The notes beneath the pieces were generated by a model, which saw only the letters and a list, made by a program, of their open reading frames with translations, had not been told where the DNA came from and made no database searches. Below are positions 22,775 to 35,024 of a stretch of 64,000 nucleotides of DNA, one piece after another. Source of the DNA: Mimachlamys varia (taxonomy: Eukaryota; Mollusca; Bivalvia; Pectinida; Pectinidae); NCBI GenBank assembly GCA_947623455.1, contig OX392538.1, forward strand, positions 4,898,001 through 4,962,000, read 5' to 3'. How positions within the stretch are numbered: the first letter of the stretch is position 1; the number at the start of each line of letters is the position of its first letter. The translations under genes and the position numbers were made by a program.

Positions 22775-23770
22775 TAACTTAGAGTTCAAAACCTCATGTA
22801 AACAGTAGAGAGTGTAGTTAAAGTGGTCAAAACCTACTGTAAACAGTAGACAGTGTAGTTATAGAGGTCGAAACCTCCTGTAAACAGTAGTGTGTAGTTA
22901 TAGAGGTCAAAACCTCCTGTTAACAGTAGAGAGTGTAGTTATAGAGGTCAAAACCTCCTGTAAACATAAGGGTGTAGTTATAGAGGTCGAAACCTCATGT
23001 AAACAGTAGAGAGTGTAGTTATAGTGGTCAAAACCTCCTGTAAACAGTAGAGAGTGTTGTTATAGTGGTCAAAACCTCATGTAAACAGTAGAGAGTAATT
23101 ATAGAGGTCAAAACCACCTTTAAACAGTAGAGAGTGTAATTTTAGAGGTCAAAACCTCATTTAACCAGTAGAGAGTGTAGTTATAGAGGTCAAAACCTCC
23201 TGTAACCAGTAGATAGTGTAGTTAAAGAGGTCAAAACCTCCTGTAAACAGTACAGTGTAGTTATAGAGGTCAAAACCTCCTGTAACCAGTAGATAGTGTA
23301 GTTATAGAGGTCAAAACCTCCTGTAAACAGTAGAGTGTAGTTATAGAGGTCAAAACCTCCTGTAACCAGTAGATAGTGTAGTTATAGAGGTCAAAACTTC
23401 CTGTAAACAGTAGATAGTGTAGTTATAGAGGTCGAAACTTCATGTAAACAGTAGAGAGTGTAGTTATAGAGGTCAAAACCTCCTGTAAACATTAGAGTGT
23501 AGTTATAGAGGTCAAAAGTTCCTGTAAACAGTAGATAGTGTAGTTATAGAGGTCGAAACTTCATGTAAACAGTAGAGAGTGTAGTTAAAGTGGTCAAAAC
23601 CTCATGTAACCAGTAGAGAGTGTAGTTATAGAGATCAAAATCTCCTGTAAACAGTATAGTGTAGTTATAGAGGTCAAAACCTCCTGTTAACAGTAGAGAG
23701 TGTAGTTATAGAGGTCAAAACCTCCTGAAAACAGTAGAGTTTAATTATAGAGGTCAAAACTTCCTGTAAA
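22775..23770. repeat. Minisatellite, 41-bp unit, about 24 copies
   Basis: The unit is AGTTATAGAGGTCAAAACCT followed by CCTGTAAACAGTAGAGAGTGT (41 bp), repeated head to tail with small indels (many units lose 2-6 bp in the AGTAGAGAGTG part). Each unit includes the hairpin GAGGT-CAAA-ACCTC. Nothing in it is coding. Confidence 0.95.
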
Positions 23771-24477
23771 TTGCTCAATAATTGATCCATACTCATCAAA
23801 GTAAAACCATGATTTCATCATATTCCCAGAACGATTAATCAAGACCACATATCAATTATGCAAAAAAGCTGTGCTTTTCTGACTCATCATCAGAATCCCT
23901 TGCTAATTGTGATAACATGAGAAATTGCACGTGCCTAGGTCCTTTTTTTGGTACTGAAATAGCTGTAGCACCCGGTTGAAATACCAAGATGCATGGAGAT
24001 TAACCGTCGAGTCGCTAATTACATCAATTTCTCTTTTTAATACTTCCTGCACGTCACGTCAGACGTGAACACATCCTACAAGCTGGTGAATCTGTCACAG
24101 CAAGCGCAAGATTAAAGATCCCCATGCCGACGCTAAAAACACGTAACCATCCCTTGGTTGTCCGTCACGACTATAGATCTTTGTAAACATTTAATAACTA
24201 GTAATAAATAAAACAAAAACATATCATGCTATCATTCAATAAGGAGAAATCAAAAGGAGAAACGATCAGTAACCTGGTTCTGAATGTATACATCCAACAG
24301 ATCGAACCCAGAACCTCCGATCAGTATGGTGTTGCTCTAATTAACAATCGGAGTTACCTTGACAACGATACAGTTAAAATATGAAAAATGAACTATATGT
24401 TCGGGCTACTGTACGCAACCTCAACTTCCTATTTCTCCAATATTCAAAAAGTTATTCTTTTAAAGTTAAAAAAAACA
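23771..24477. other. Intergenic DNA, no gene recognised
   Basis: No recognisable gene or repeat in this stretch. Confidence 0.4.
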
Positions 24478-25300
24478 TCAGAGAATACAGAAGCTTCAAC
24501 AAAACCACAATCCGAACTCAAAATCGATGAAACTAGGTACACTATACTATATGAAATAGGAAAATTAACTAGATACCCTTGTAAAAATACAAGATAATGA
24601 GACCATGCGTTCCGGAAGAGTAAGCGTCCTCCGCTTTATTGACAACACTCGCCATGTAAATCTTGGTCATATCAAAGCAAACATCAAGTCCTCAAAGTTA
24701 TAACTGAGTCATCATTTTAAAAAAACATACTTTATGAGCATACTCAAAAACGTCCATATTCATTTCACACAACAGTACAAAATATTTATTCAATGAGACA
24801 AAGATGGCGACCAAAAAACTTGCTCATATATTGTTCCGATCAACATGCCTCTCTCGAACCCCCGTGTTGTTAGTTTGTTTGTCAGCAGTCGACATCGATC
24901 ATGATAATCACTGCGACATGTGCACACTATAAGATGGAGAAGCAGGGATGTTACTCTCAGGAAATGGAAAGTTAACGATAGGAAAATTTAAATCGTCACA
25001 TTTATCGTATAGTAAGATCTCCATCTAGGTCATAGTTTAAGTAGAGATCGAGGTAAGCAGCTGATGTAGATGAGTCTGTTGTGTCTTTTTTTGAGCAACA
25101 TGTATTTATCGAAACCTGTGAAGTAAGCTTGTTTTTCAGCAGTCGCGATCATAAAAATCATGATATTTAGAGCAAGCCCTAGAATAACGAATCAACTGCG
25201 ACATGTAAACACAATAGGTTGAACAGGAATGTTACTATCAAGAACTGAAAAGTGCACGATCGAAAAATTAAAATTGGAATGTTTATCTAGAGTAAGGAAC
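24478..25300 (-). mobile_element. Penelope-like-type element remnants, minus orientation
   Basis: Two overlapping minus-strand pieces match the plus-strand element at 25300-26276. Bases 24478-24680 are its tail; 24780-25085 and 25090-25300 both carry the coding blocks with NIP(A/V)P, MSQLIRYSRAC and the matching upstream YDKR...FNFPIVN region in decayed form. The pieces lie head to head with the plus copy around 25300. Confidence 0.75.
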
Positions 25301-26033
25301 TTTCTTAAACAGGACAAAAGCTAAGAGGAAATATACTGAAGAAGATATAATAAGGAGGATTGAATTCCTGGTCGACAATATTTTTGTTGAGTTCGGAGGA
25401 TCGATTTTCCAGCAGACTCTTGGCATTCCCATGGGATCAAACTGTGTCCCACTCTTAGCTGACCTGTTTTTGTTTTCATACGAGGCTGAATTTGTGGAAG
25501 AGCTAATCAGGACAGGTAACAAAAACCTTGCCAAATCTTTTAATTTCACTTTCAGATATATCGACGATGTGTTGTCTATAAACAAGAAGAAGTTTGCTGA
25601 CCACGTCGATCGTATATACCCTTCTGAACTTGAAATAACGGACACAACAGACTCTTCTACATCAGCTGCATACCCCGATCTCTACTTAAACTACGACTAA
25701 CATAAACAGCTTACTACTAAGATATACGATAAACGTCATTATTTCAATTTTCCGATCGTGAACTTTCCATTTCATGATAGTAACATCCCTGCTTCTCCAA
25801 CCTATGGTGATTACATGTCGCAGTTGATTCGATATTCTAGGGCTTGCTCTAAATATCGGGATTTTCGTGATCGATGTCGATTGCTGACAAACAAACAAAG
25901 AACACAAGGATTCGACAGATGCAGGTTGATCAGAACTATGGGCAAGTTTTATGGTCGCCATCGTTGTTTCAGTGAGAAATATTCTGTATCTTTAAGTGAT
26001 ATGAAGATGGATGTTTTTGCGTATGCTCATTAG
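25300..26033 (+). pseudogene. Penelope-like-type reverse transcriptase fragment
   Basis: The frame reads KYTEEDIIRRIEFLVDN, GIPMGSN (about 25420-25441), ADLFLFSYEAEF, the catalytic FRYIDDVLS (about 25551-25577), DTTDSSTSAAYPDLYL, then a TAA at 25698-25700, and in the same phase YDKR, NFPIVNFPFHDSNIPASPTYG, SQLIRYSRACSKY and KFYGRH, ending at 26033. This RT type with GIPMG and YIDD, widespread in fish, corals and molluscs, is in my judgement of the Penelope-like group; the exact family is inferred, not searched. The N-terminal part is missing and one stop breaks the frame. Fragments of the same family are at 53.6-54.6 and 61.2-62.2 kb. Confidence 0.75.
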
Positions 26034-26089
26034 TGTGTTTACTTGTTGTGATTGAGAATGATACTCGATTCTCATTTTGACAACTGGAT

Positions 26090-26535
26090 ATTTACTTGGA
26101 TGTGACAAAGATTTACATGGCGGGTGTCGTCGATGAAGCACACTTCCGGAACACCTGGTCTTATTCTCTTGTACTTTTACAAGGGTCTTCATGTAAATCT
26201 TTCCTTTGTTCATATTTTGCCCCTGGTTTAATCGATTTTGAGTTTGTTAACGCTTCGGTATTCTCTTATTTATTCTAAGTAGTAACTCCAGCTGATAAAT
26301 AACGGACAGAACATTATTTTCTCACTTTCAGAACTTGACCTTAACTTGGATGTGACCAAGATTTACATGGCGGATGTCGTCGATGAACGCTTGTTTTTCC
26401 GGAACGCATGGTCTTATTCTCTTGTTTTTTTTATACAAGGGCATCCATGTAAATATTTCCTTTGTACATAGTTTGCCCCAGTTTAATCAATAATAATAAC
26501 AAATGGTTTTGTCGACGTTTCAGTATTCTCTGATT
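26090..26535 (+). repeat. Two successive tail repeats of the Penelope-like-type element
   Basis: Bases 26090-26276 and 26338-26535 are two versions of the same non-coding tail (GATTTACATGGCGG, GTCGTCGATGAA, CCGGAAC, TCTTATTCTCTTGT, CATGTAAAT, TTCCTTTGT, GTATTCTCTGAT). The arrangement recurs at 61838-62222. Tandem terminal repeats are known in Penelope-like elements. Confidence 0.75.
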
Positions 26536-28790
26536 TTTTTTTGAAACTGAATCATAAATCTGCTATATATATTATATATGAATGCAATCTTGAAGCGTTC
26601 AACACTTGAAACATGATTATCTCATAAAAGAAACCTTCCATTTTTTATCATTCAAAAGCATTTATTTCAAATAATGTATTCATGCACTATGCATGTGTAG
26701 TCAATACATAAAACGGTCATTTCCTGGGGGGAAGGGGGGGGGGGGGGGCAGTTATGATGTCATGGTAATAATGTCAACAAATGGTCGATGACATAATTGA
26801 ATACCTTTTAAATTGACTTCAAATGTGATCGAATTTATATGTATGGCTTTGAGAAGCATTTAACAAGTCAAACAGAAATATCGTCCCGGTTTCAGGAAGG
26901 GAGTCACAATGGTATGCATAACGTTTTTTGTAGATCAGACAGGAAACATTTGTTAATGGCCGACAACAAGCTTGCTTTCTACACAAGTCGACATACTTGT
27001 TCAAGTCGCCCGTATCCTATACTTTTTGAAATTAGTTTAAGCTAATCATGTTAAGTTTACGGTGACATACCATCTAGGGAGAACGGTTCTGGAAAACGTC
27101 CATGAAAACAGAGTTAATAATTAGTTCGGGAAGTGCGAAGCTAACAAGACATACAGTCGAGTCCTGGAATGTGCTATGACGTTTGAAGCCACCCCTTCGT
27201 TAACATTTCTTGTTTTATCCTTTTAAATTAGTGTATACGTTACGCATTAGGTAAACTATCGTAAGTGGCTACAAACTTTGTTTTTCAACAGTAAACTTTC
27301 CAGGTGCTAGGGTGCATCCAAAACAAACAACGAATTACCGGCATTTCCTGAGTTTGGTTTCCGTGTTTCTCAAGTTAACTCCATCAAAAAGAAATCTTGT
27401 ACACAGAGTCACTGATAAATTCGCCAGGTACCTGTAAGTCTGAGGCAGGCCCATCAAACGTTGAGTAAATGACGTGTTTATCGCTGGGTGAAGGTAATGG
27501 CCAGATCCACATCCGAGTGTACTGTTGACACTACCACCCTCTGATAACATACCGGGCTGTCAGGAACGCCCCTCACATCTGGACCAGGGACACACACTCT
27601 TTAAGTTGTCGTATAGGTTTGAGAGACGAACGCCGACATTTCAAGTTATATATTTTACGAAATATCACAATATAGTTATTGAGATTAGTTGTACTTAAAA
27701 GGCTTTTAATATCATGAATGAAACAGAGGCTTCAGTTTATAATGTTTAAAATTAATGATAAATTGATGATTATTCTTATTGATAACAATAAGTTTTTTTG
27801 AGTTAATTGCCTTAATATGTATTCACTTTTAATATTGCGAAATTGTAGATTTGTTACATTACTTAAACCACAAAATATAAAAAAATATAACAGTTTGATA
27901 TTACATGTTTTATTACATAGGCGTGGAACCCACGACCCAGAGGTGGAGTGATGATTGTAGCAGAACACCTCGACCCATGTTTTTATTTAATCCACCTAAT
28001 ACACACCTATCACTAGCAGTCGTGTATAATTATGTGCAGCAGATTAATTTCCAAGTAAGACTTAGGAATTGTGTTCAGGCTCCAAGTATTCAAAGGTTGT
28101 TTGGCATGCCAGAATCAATTTAAAATTATTGTATTTTCTAGCCAGAGTTATGAACGGGTCAGCAATACTGGAAAGTTAGGAATGAACCCAGGCAACGAGA
28201 GTAACTGCTAACATTGACGAAGCAGTCATTCCGAATTGTTTCAACTGGTTCAATATGTAGTTTTACCCATTCGAATCTGATTGTTAATTTGTCTTTTTCT
28301 GCCTAAACACACGCGTTTTCAACTTCAACGTAAATTGCCTTAGTCTGCCCCACACTATCCTAATAAAACTATAGACATTTTACCTAACCGTTGTGAAACA
28401 ATTGACACGAGTTCTGTGATAACGGCTGAATCATTGCTCAGCCTAAACGGTTTGACATAAACTGAAATAAGCCTTTGTTTTTCCATATCAATTTCATCTA
28501 TCAACACCTGCTAGTAACCTGATTTTAAGTCTAGTGTGGTTTAGTATTTGGGTTAGCTGAGAAGTGCAAAAGTATCATTTATCAGCGGTTATGCATATGA
28601 AAAAGGCTTCCTTATTCAATTAAGTTGCTAAAAGTCGACACGAAACAACAAGTATCTTTTTCATATCAATTATAACTAACGAAACTCACCATGATAACTT
28701 TGACCGGTTGTTAATGTTTGTTTCAGAATGTCTTGAATGGTTTGATCATTTCTTTCTCGCTTCCCGAACGGTGTTGGATATGTTTATGGA
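26536..28790. other. Intergenic DNA; poly-G tract and a possible SINE trace
   Basis: A G-rich run lies at about 26726-26749. At about 27918-27985 the minus strand reads CTCTGGGTCGTGGGTTCCACG, resembling the tRNA-like B-box part of a SINE. No gene is recognised. Confidence 0.45.
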
Positions 28791-28875
28791 GAAACAGCTT
28801 TATGAAGCAGTGTAATTCATATTGCTTCTATAACTAAATTAAAAGGTGCAGTATGTGTGTGTGTGTAATGTCATC
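28791..28875 (+). mobile_element. Hammerhead-bearing repeat family, copy 2 (3' part only)
   Basis: It begins at GAAACAGCTT and keeps the 3' blocks GTGTAATTCATATT, ACTAAATTAAAAGGTGCAG and GTGTGTAATGTCATCT. The ribozyme core upstream is missing. Confidence 0.65.
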
Positions 28876-28994
28876 TTTCAGGATAAGAGGTGGTAGACTC
28901 TGCTGGTTGATTATTTAATCCATGAAGCTTGCTCGACCTTCATAACCACAGCTATCTTATTCGAGTAGTGGCATGGTTCTTAATATAAATACTG

Positions 28995-29187
28995 TCGGAT
29001 TACACGATTTGAAATTATACAGTGCCAGTTTCATTTTTTTCTTAATTCATCAATATAAGGGTTTAACGCACCCTTTGCTTCTACATTAGTTTAGAAAGTT
29101 TCGATTTCTACCTTTTAAGCTATTTTTTTCGGCACATTGTTTCTAATGCTATATTTAAAAGGTTCAGTATGTGTGTGTTACATCAGA
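28995..29187 (+). mobile_element. Hammerhead-bearing repeat family, copy 3 (ribozyme deleted)
   Basis: It has the family's left part (TACACGATTTGAAATTATAC, CTTCTACATTAGTTTAGAAA) joined directly to the right part (TTTCGGCACATTG, AAAAGGTTCAGTATGTGTG). The stretch holding the ribozyme is gone. Confidence 0.75.
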
Positions 29188-30197
29188 TTAAAGCCTTTAA
29201 AAGCCCCCCGATTTCCTGTGTCTGGCACAGACCTTTATCATTATCCACAAAGAGATGTTTGTTTATTTCTCGATGTTCATGTGGTACATGGGCGTGCGCT
29301 AAATTGACGTTACGTAATGCACCATGTGTTTGCTCGAAATTACTGTTACAAAAGTAGTGAGGTCTGTTAGGTAATAGACTGCACCCTTCTGATAAAATAT
29401 TCAATACTTAGTTTGTAAGGTTTGTTGGTATGGTTAGCCACAATAAAGGACATATACTACCAATTGCTTACTATGAGGCCAGTTTCATTTTGCTATTTCA
29501 CCAGTCATACGGTATGTGGATCGTACTGTGTCTATTCGCATTTTTGTCTGATACAGAAAAAAGAAGCGATTATCCTCATATAATGACACATACATTTTCT
29601 GGCAACCCAATCGAAGAAAACGCAGTACAATCTCACATCATTTTTAGGTAGCCAGTCCCACCATTAATTTTTTTTTATTTATATCCGCAATAACATCACC
29701 AACTTCTGTATTTGATACTTATGCTACTTTCAACCAAACATGCAGAACGTCTCTCGTTAAGAACGCGTTTGTGTAAAGGCACCCCTCTGTCACAAAGTCA
29801 AATAAATTCTTACATTTTGTATATACATATAATTCTCACCTTTTTATTACACATGAGAAAGGATTGCCTGCTACAAAACCTTTACTCTCCCAAGTGGTTT
29901 CATTCTTATTTAAAACAACACTCAATTCCTCGGCGATATTGAACTTGCTTTGTCCTTTTTATCTTTACATACACTACCTTTGCATTTGAAGTCTTTGGGT
30001 ATATTACTAATTTTGCCACAATAGGAACAAATTGAGGCAGCGTCATTATCTATTGGTGAGATTCTCTGATGTTACTAAATTTATCTCACCGGAGTTGTTA
30101 CATGGGTCTTGATTAGAATCTGCTTCCAGAGTTCTGTTCTGCTGTAGCTGTAGTAATTGTGTCTGATTGGTTTGGGTGTTACATGTATCATTCATAC
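29188..30197. other. Intergenic DNA, no gene recognised
   Basis: AT-rich; short frames only, with no recognisable domain. Confidence 0.4.
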
Positions 30198-30463
30198 GCA
30201 TTTTCGTAGTACACGATTTGAAATTATACAGAACTAGTTTAATTGTACTTCTAAATTCATAAATTAAAGGGGTTTTACACACCTGACCCTTCTGCTTCTA
30301 CATTAGTTTAGAAATTTTGGATTCCCACCTTGTCGCCCTCTAGCATCACTGAAGAGTCACTAGGACGATGAAACAGCTGTATGGTGCAGTTTAATTTTTT
30401 TTCGGCATAATGTATCTATTACTAAAGTTAAAAGGTGCAGCACAAGTGTGTGTTACGTCATCT
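30198..30463 (+). mobile_element. Hammerhead-bearing repeat family, copy 4 (nearly full length)
   Basis: All family blocks are present. The ribozyme region 30343-30387 has stem I GCATCA/TGGTGC and core CTGAAGA, but three extra bases before GAAA (GACGATGAAAC), which should spoil the catalytic core. Confidence 0.82.
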
Positions 30464-32864
30464 AGAACTAACAATGTCCCAGAAAAAAATGTCTAAATAA
30501 GACTTTTAATCATTTAAGTCAGAGTCTGAATTCATGAGAGTATCTACGAGGAAAAACAAAGACTGATCTAAAAGGTTAAATTGTTAAAAGTATATATTCT
30601 GTTGTGGTGTAACCATGATTTGAAGTGTGTAGCCAAACAATTGAACCACCCATACAACAGGCGGATACCCCAAGATTTTGACGTGGTGTGTGAACAAAGG
30701 ACCAAGATAACAGGGCAGGAAGATCACACCTACCTTATCAGTACCCGGTACGGCACGACGTCATCCTTTATATATCTACCTATCGCTTAAAGTTCAGGCC
30801 AGAAAAAAACATCCCGCCACAGCAGAGGCAGTATTATATGATATAGTATAATTCTGGGAAAAGGATTAAATCAAAGGTAAGTAAAGATACTTTTGTTTAT
30901 AAAGATGCAACCACACATAGCCAAATCATTGTCGATTAAACTAGGCTTACTGTACTGTATTCAAGTTGATCAATTGATTTGTTATTTTTGTATTAAAGGT
31001 AAGCAAGCGGCACGGTAATGAAAGATATACTTATTTGATAATATGTATTATTGTATTGTATCAATAATTGTACAAACAAACTTAAGATACTTTTAAAAAA
31101 GTAAAATACTTTTCATCTTTCTCAAAACTACAATTCTTTTTGCTATTTTACATTTCTGTGCAGTATGGAATACGTAAAACAGTGTTGTGATATATCAACA
31201 CGCCAGTTTAAATACGTTTTATTTTTTGTCTTTTATTAATTACCTGTCAGCAATGGAAACGTTTTATATTTAATAAAATGGTAATATACCTTTCTCTTCT
31301 CCGGAACACTTGTTCTTATTCACTTGTACTTTTACAGTGGTCTCCATGTGGATCTTTCCATTTTTATCGTGTTTAATCAATCTTGAATTCAGATTATAGT
31401 TTTGTTGACGCTTCGGTATTCTCTTTATTTTTTAAACGACCTAATACATTTTTCTTTCTAAAATATAAAATATAAAATATATCGTAAAATGTACGTTCGT
31501 TCTGTGTCACGGGTATTAAGCAAATATGAAATTTATTTTGCTACATTTGTTTGTAATTAACATTCAAATCCATGTTGAATGTATTTGTATCTTTTAAGTG
31601 ATGAACGTTCGTTTACGTGATACTTGTACTAGAACTTTCAGTGACAAATTATAATCAGACACTTGGCAAGTTTAAGTATTCCAGGGGGAAACAGTCGTTA
31701 TTCACGAAATGAAATGATGTTAACGGGATTTATAAAGGATATTCGATGCTGTGTTTCAGTCAGTTTTAACCTTGCGTTCAGAATGTCATTTATGCTTACA
31801 TGTAACTTATACATATAGTTGATATCACTTTCATTTTAATTTTGAACTATTTGATGTCTCTAGTTAAGTAGTAACAAATGAACTTGTTGATCACTTTCAT
31901 TTTAATTATGAAATTGTTGATGTCTCTAGTTTTGTAGTAACATATGTACTTGTTGCTGTTTTTTAACCATGTTTCCCAATATAATTTACTATTGTTAGTC
32001 TTTAAATAAACCAATATTAAATAAACTAACTCACCACGTTGTGTAATTATGCATATTTAACTGCATTAGATATACAGAAACTTAATTAAGAGACAATATC
32101 GTTTTAATCGAGAAACGAAAAGTTCGCATCGTTCTTGCATATATATTTGCATCACCATTTAGATGACTATTGTTTAAGTTTGGTTGCTAATTCATGATGG
32201 TGTCTGTATCAATGCGATCCATATAACAGGATACTTTTGAGTCGCACCATTACTGTGTGTCACGTGACGGTGATGATAACTTATATGACTGTTGATGTTA
32301 ACATTCACTGTAAACTTCTGGTCAAGGCAAAGGCGAGAATCTTGGGATTTGATACACGTTGATACTTTGCGCAGCAGGAGCTGACTTGCGACTGACTATA
32401 GCTCGCACAGTCGTCGGGTTATGACCTTGGAGCTTCTGAAGCACATTTAAAATTATTCAAATATATACTCATAACTGCTGTATTACATACATTGGCAGAC
32501 AATAGTAAGAGGTTTAAGATTATTTTATCACATTACTGCCGTGCTATTCAGCGACATACCAAGCTATATGTTTTGCTAATTATAACACATCTATGATAAA
32601 ATCTATACAACCCTGGGGTTGACTGTAAATTTCTGATGTTCCTATTTATATTAACTGCCGGTATGGCGGTACATGAAGTGATATGAATTTGCTCTGAACA
32701 AAATATGCCGAGGCAGTGATACTATACAGGACATGGACTTGTAAACAAGTGAGTACATGGGAAAGATATACGTTATGAACTCCTCTACATTGAATTGTCT
32801 TACTATGTGTTAGTTATTCAACAGGCACTTGTGGCCAGGAGAATAACCATCCATACTGTATATA
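30464..32864. other. Intergenic DNA with one Penelope-like tail fragment
   Basis: Bases 31296-31432 (+) match the tail of the element at 26090-26276 (CCGGAACAC, TTATTCACTTGTACTTTTACA, GACGCTTCGGTATTCTC, with changes). The rest is AT-rich without recognised genes. Confidence 0.55.
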
Positions 32865-33650
32865 TTGTAACGCGTCAGCCCCGTAAGTCGGAGGCGATTG
32901 TCACCCATCGCTATCTCAGCCCAGCGGCCGATTTGTTTACATGTTGTCGTGTGCCTGCATGATAGTTTTGCACCAAATAAGTAACATTAATGTCCATTTT
33001 ATAGTCCAAAATGTGTTTAAACATGAGTTTTCTATGTTTATTGTTCAATTGGTAAATTTAGAATGTTACAGTAGTGAAATATTACTTTTCTGTTAATTTT
33101 GTGTTTATCGACCTTTCGTCGGCATCTCAAAGACCTCTCAAAATCGCCATATTGGAAGCTGACAATGCGAGATGCTCAACACTACATACATTGATCCTGT
33201 AACTTTCTAGACGTGTAAGCAGCCGTAAATTGATGGACATTTAGTCACTATTGCATGTAAAAGTGTTTGCTGACGTTGTTTGACCACGGTTCATGTATTT
33301 TCATGTTGTTTGGGACATTTGGTCAGTTGCCGAGGCCTCTCGGACCTCTCACGGAGACCTCTCAAGCGTTTCGATAACTTTTACCCGCGTATTACGTAAC
33401 TGCTGCATGGAATTCTGTAAACTCTGGTCTATTTTTAGTCATTAACAATAACAGTTTTACAAGTATTTTTACGCTCTATACAATTATGTTAATATTATGC
33501 ACGTATTGTTGGAGCGGTTGTTGTGGGAGGTCATGTGTGAACAGATTATTACTTTTACATGCAAAAACTTTTAAACAAATCGGCCGCAGGGCCGAGATAG
33601 CGATGGGTGACAATCGCCTCCGACTTACGGGGCTGGCACGTTCAATATAA
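32865..33650. mobile_element. Non-autonomous DNA transposon with 64-bp terminal inverted repeats
   Basis: Arms 32876-32939 and 33572-33635 are reverse complements with two mismatches in 64 bp (start CAGCCCCGTAAGTCGGAGGC). Weaker complementarity continues a few bases outward, so the exact ends and target duplication are unclear. The 0.6-kb interior has no transposase. Confidence 0.88.
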
Positions 33651-34059
33651 TATATAGAATATAGCGATATTTGAAATATAAAAAAAAATAAAAACTAAAT
33701 TTTCCAACTTTCTTTTTATGTTATTAGTCATCTAAAACCACAATGAAAATAATTGCCAAATTTCAGCTTGATACGTCAATCGGTTAAATTGCACAAAAAA
33801 AACGACTATCAGACACTGAAAAAGAGAGAAGGTATGCAACTCAGTGGCAGAAAATACCTCGACCACGTTAAAAGAAACGGTCAAAAAAACTCACTTTCCG
33901 TTCATACTAGAGAAAAGCGAACAGCTTCCATCTATCCCCTATATATTTCCCTTTTTAAAAAGCTATAATGATCCACACTTTTATTAATCGATTGCGAGCG
34001 CGGGGTCGAAACATCTCAGAAACCTCCCGAAATCTTCGTTATAGGAATTACTTGTGACG

Positions 34060-35024
34060 GAAGTATTTGTGGGACAACTGCTCTGATCAATGTAAACAGT
34101 TACTTGAAAATGTTCATTAAGAAGCCGCAAGGATTATAACAGGATTGTGCAAAGGTACCTCACATTATAAACTATACAAAGAACGTATTTGGGAATCTCT
34201 CTCTGACAGACGTCAAAAACATAAACTACTTTTAATTTTTAAAATACTCCGTAGCATAGCCCCGCAGCATTTGAACGATATTGTAAGACCGTTTGTAAAT
34301 TTCCAAGATAATGTTAAATATCCACTGAGGGAGACTCGATATTTCAACATACCTATATGCAGAACAGAAAGTTATTATGGTAGCTATTTTCCTAGTACAT
34401 TTAGAGAATTTAATTCTTTTGCCTTAAATTTCGATCTATCTAATGTAAATTCCCTTGCTCAATTCAAAACTCTTTTATCTCAAAATAATGAATTTTTCTC
34501 AGATACAACAGAAACATTTGTAAATGATGGCACTCGGAAAATAAACATAATTATGTGGCAGCTTAGAAATGAAGCAAGTAATTTGAACTCTGACCTAATT
34601 CTTGATCATTTGAGAGATTCCCCAATATGTTCTTGCAACCTCGGTGCTGAAATAGCAGAACACTATTTTTTAGTATGTCTATTGTTTAACAATTTACGAA
34701 TTATACTTAGCACTCTGCTTATCAAATCAAATATCAACCAAGATCATTTTAACATCAGCACATTGTTACATGGATGTCATGATTGTGATGAGGAAACAAA
34801 TTCATTTTTATTAACATGTATATCAGAATAAATCATCGAAACGCAAAGATTTGAATAACGTACATAATTATTACCGGTAGGGGCTTGGAGGTACGCTATA
34901 CTCTTATTGTTAACTTATTGTTTATATCATTGATTATAACAAACTGAAGGTGTATGGCTTTTATAGGCTTTGCCTGATGCCTAATCCTTTTGCTTATTTG
35001 GCAATAAAACTTATTGAAATGAAA
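34060..35024 (+). pseudogene. Non-LTR retrotransposon ORF2 C-terminal part with 3' tail
   Basis: Reading from about 34060: WDNCSDQC, a stop near 34109, then EAARIITGLCKGTSHYKLY, WESLSDRRQKHKLLLIFKIL and an open frame of 228 codons to 34831, with a C-X-C...H...C cluster (CSCNLGAEIAEHYFLVC) like the zinc-binding end of LINE RT proteins. The 3' untranslated tail ends with GCAATAAAACTTATTGAAATG near 35020. The 5' part including RT is missing, as is usual for target-primed insertions. Confidence 0.82.

Noticed and set aside
22775..23770. CRISPR-like regular repeat array
   Set aside because: Units follow one another without unique spacers and the setting is a eukaryotic genome; it is a minisatellite.
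26090..26276. Hammerhead motif in the Penelope-like tail
   Set aside because: GTCGATGAAG resembles part of the core, but there is no CUGANGA or GAAA pair with matching stems on either strand.
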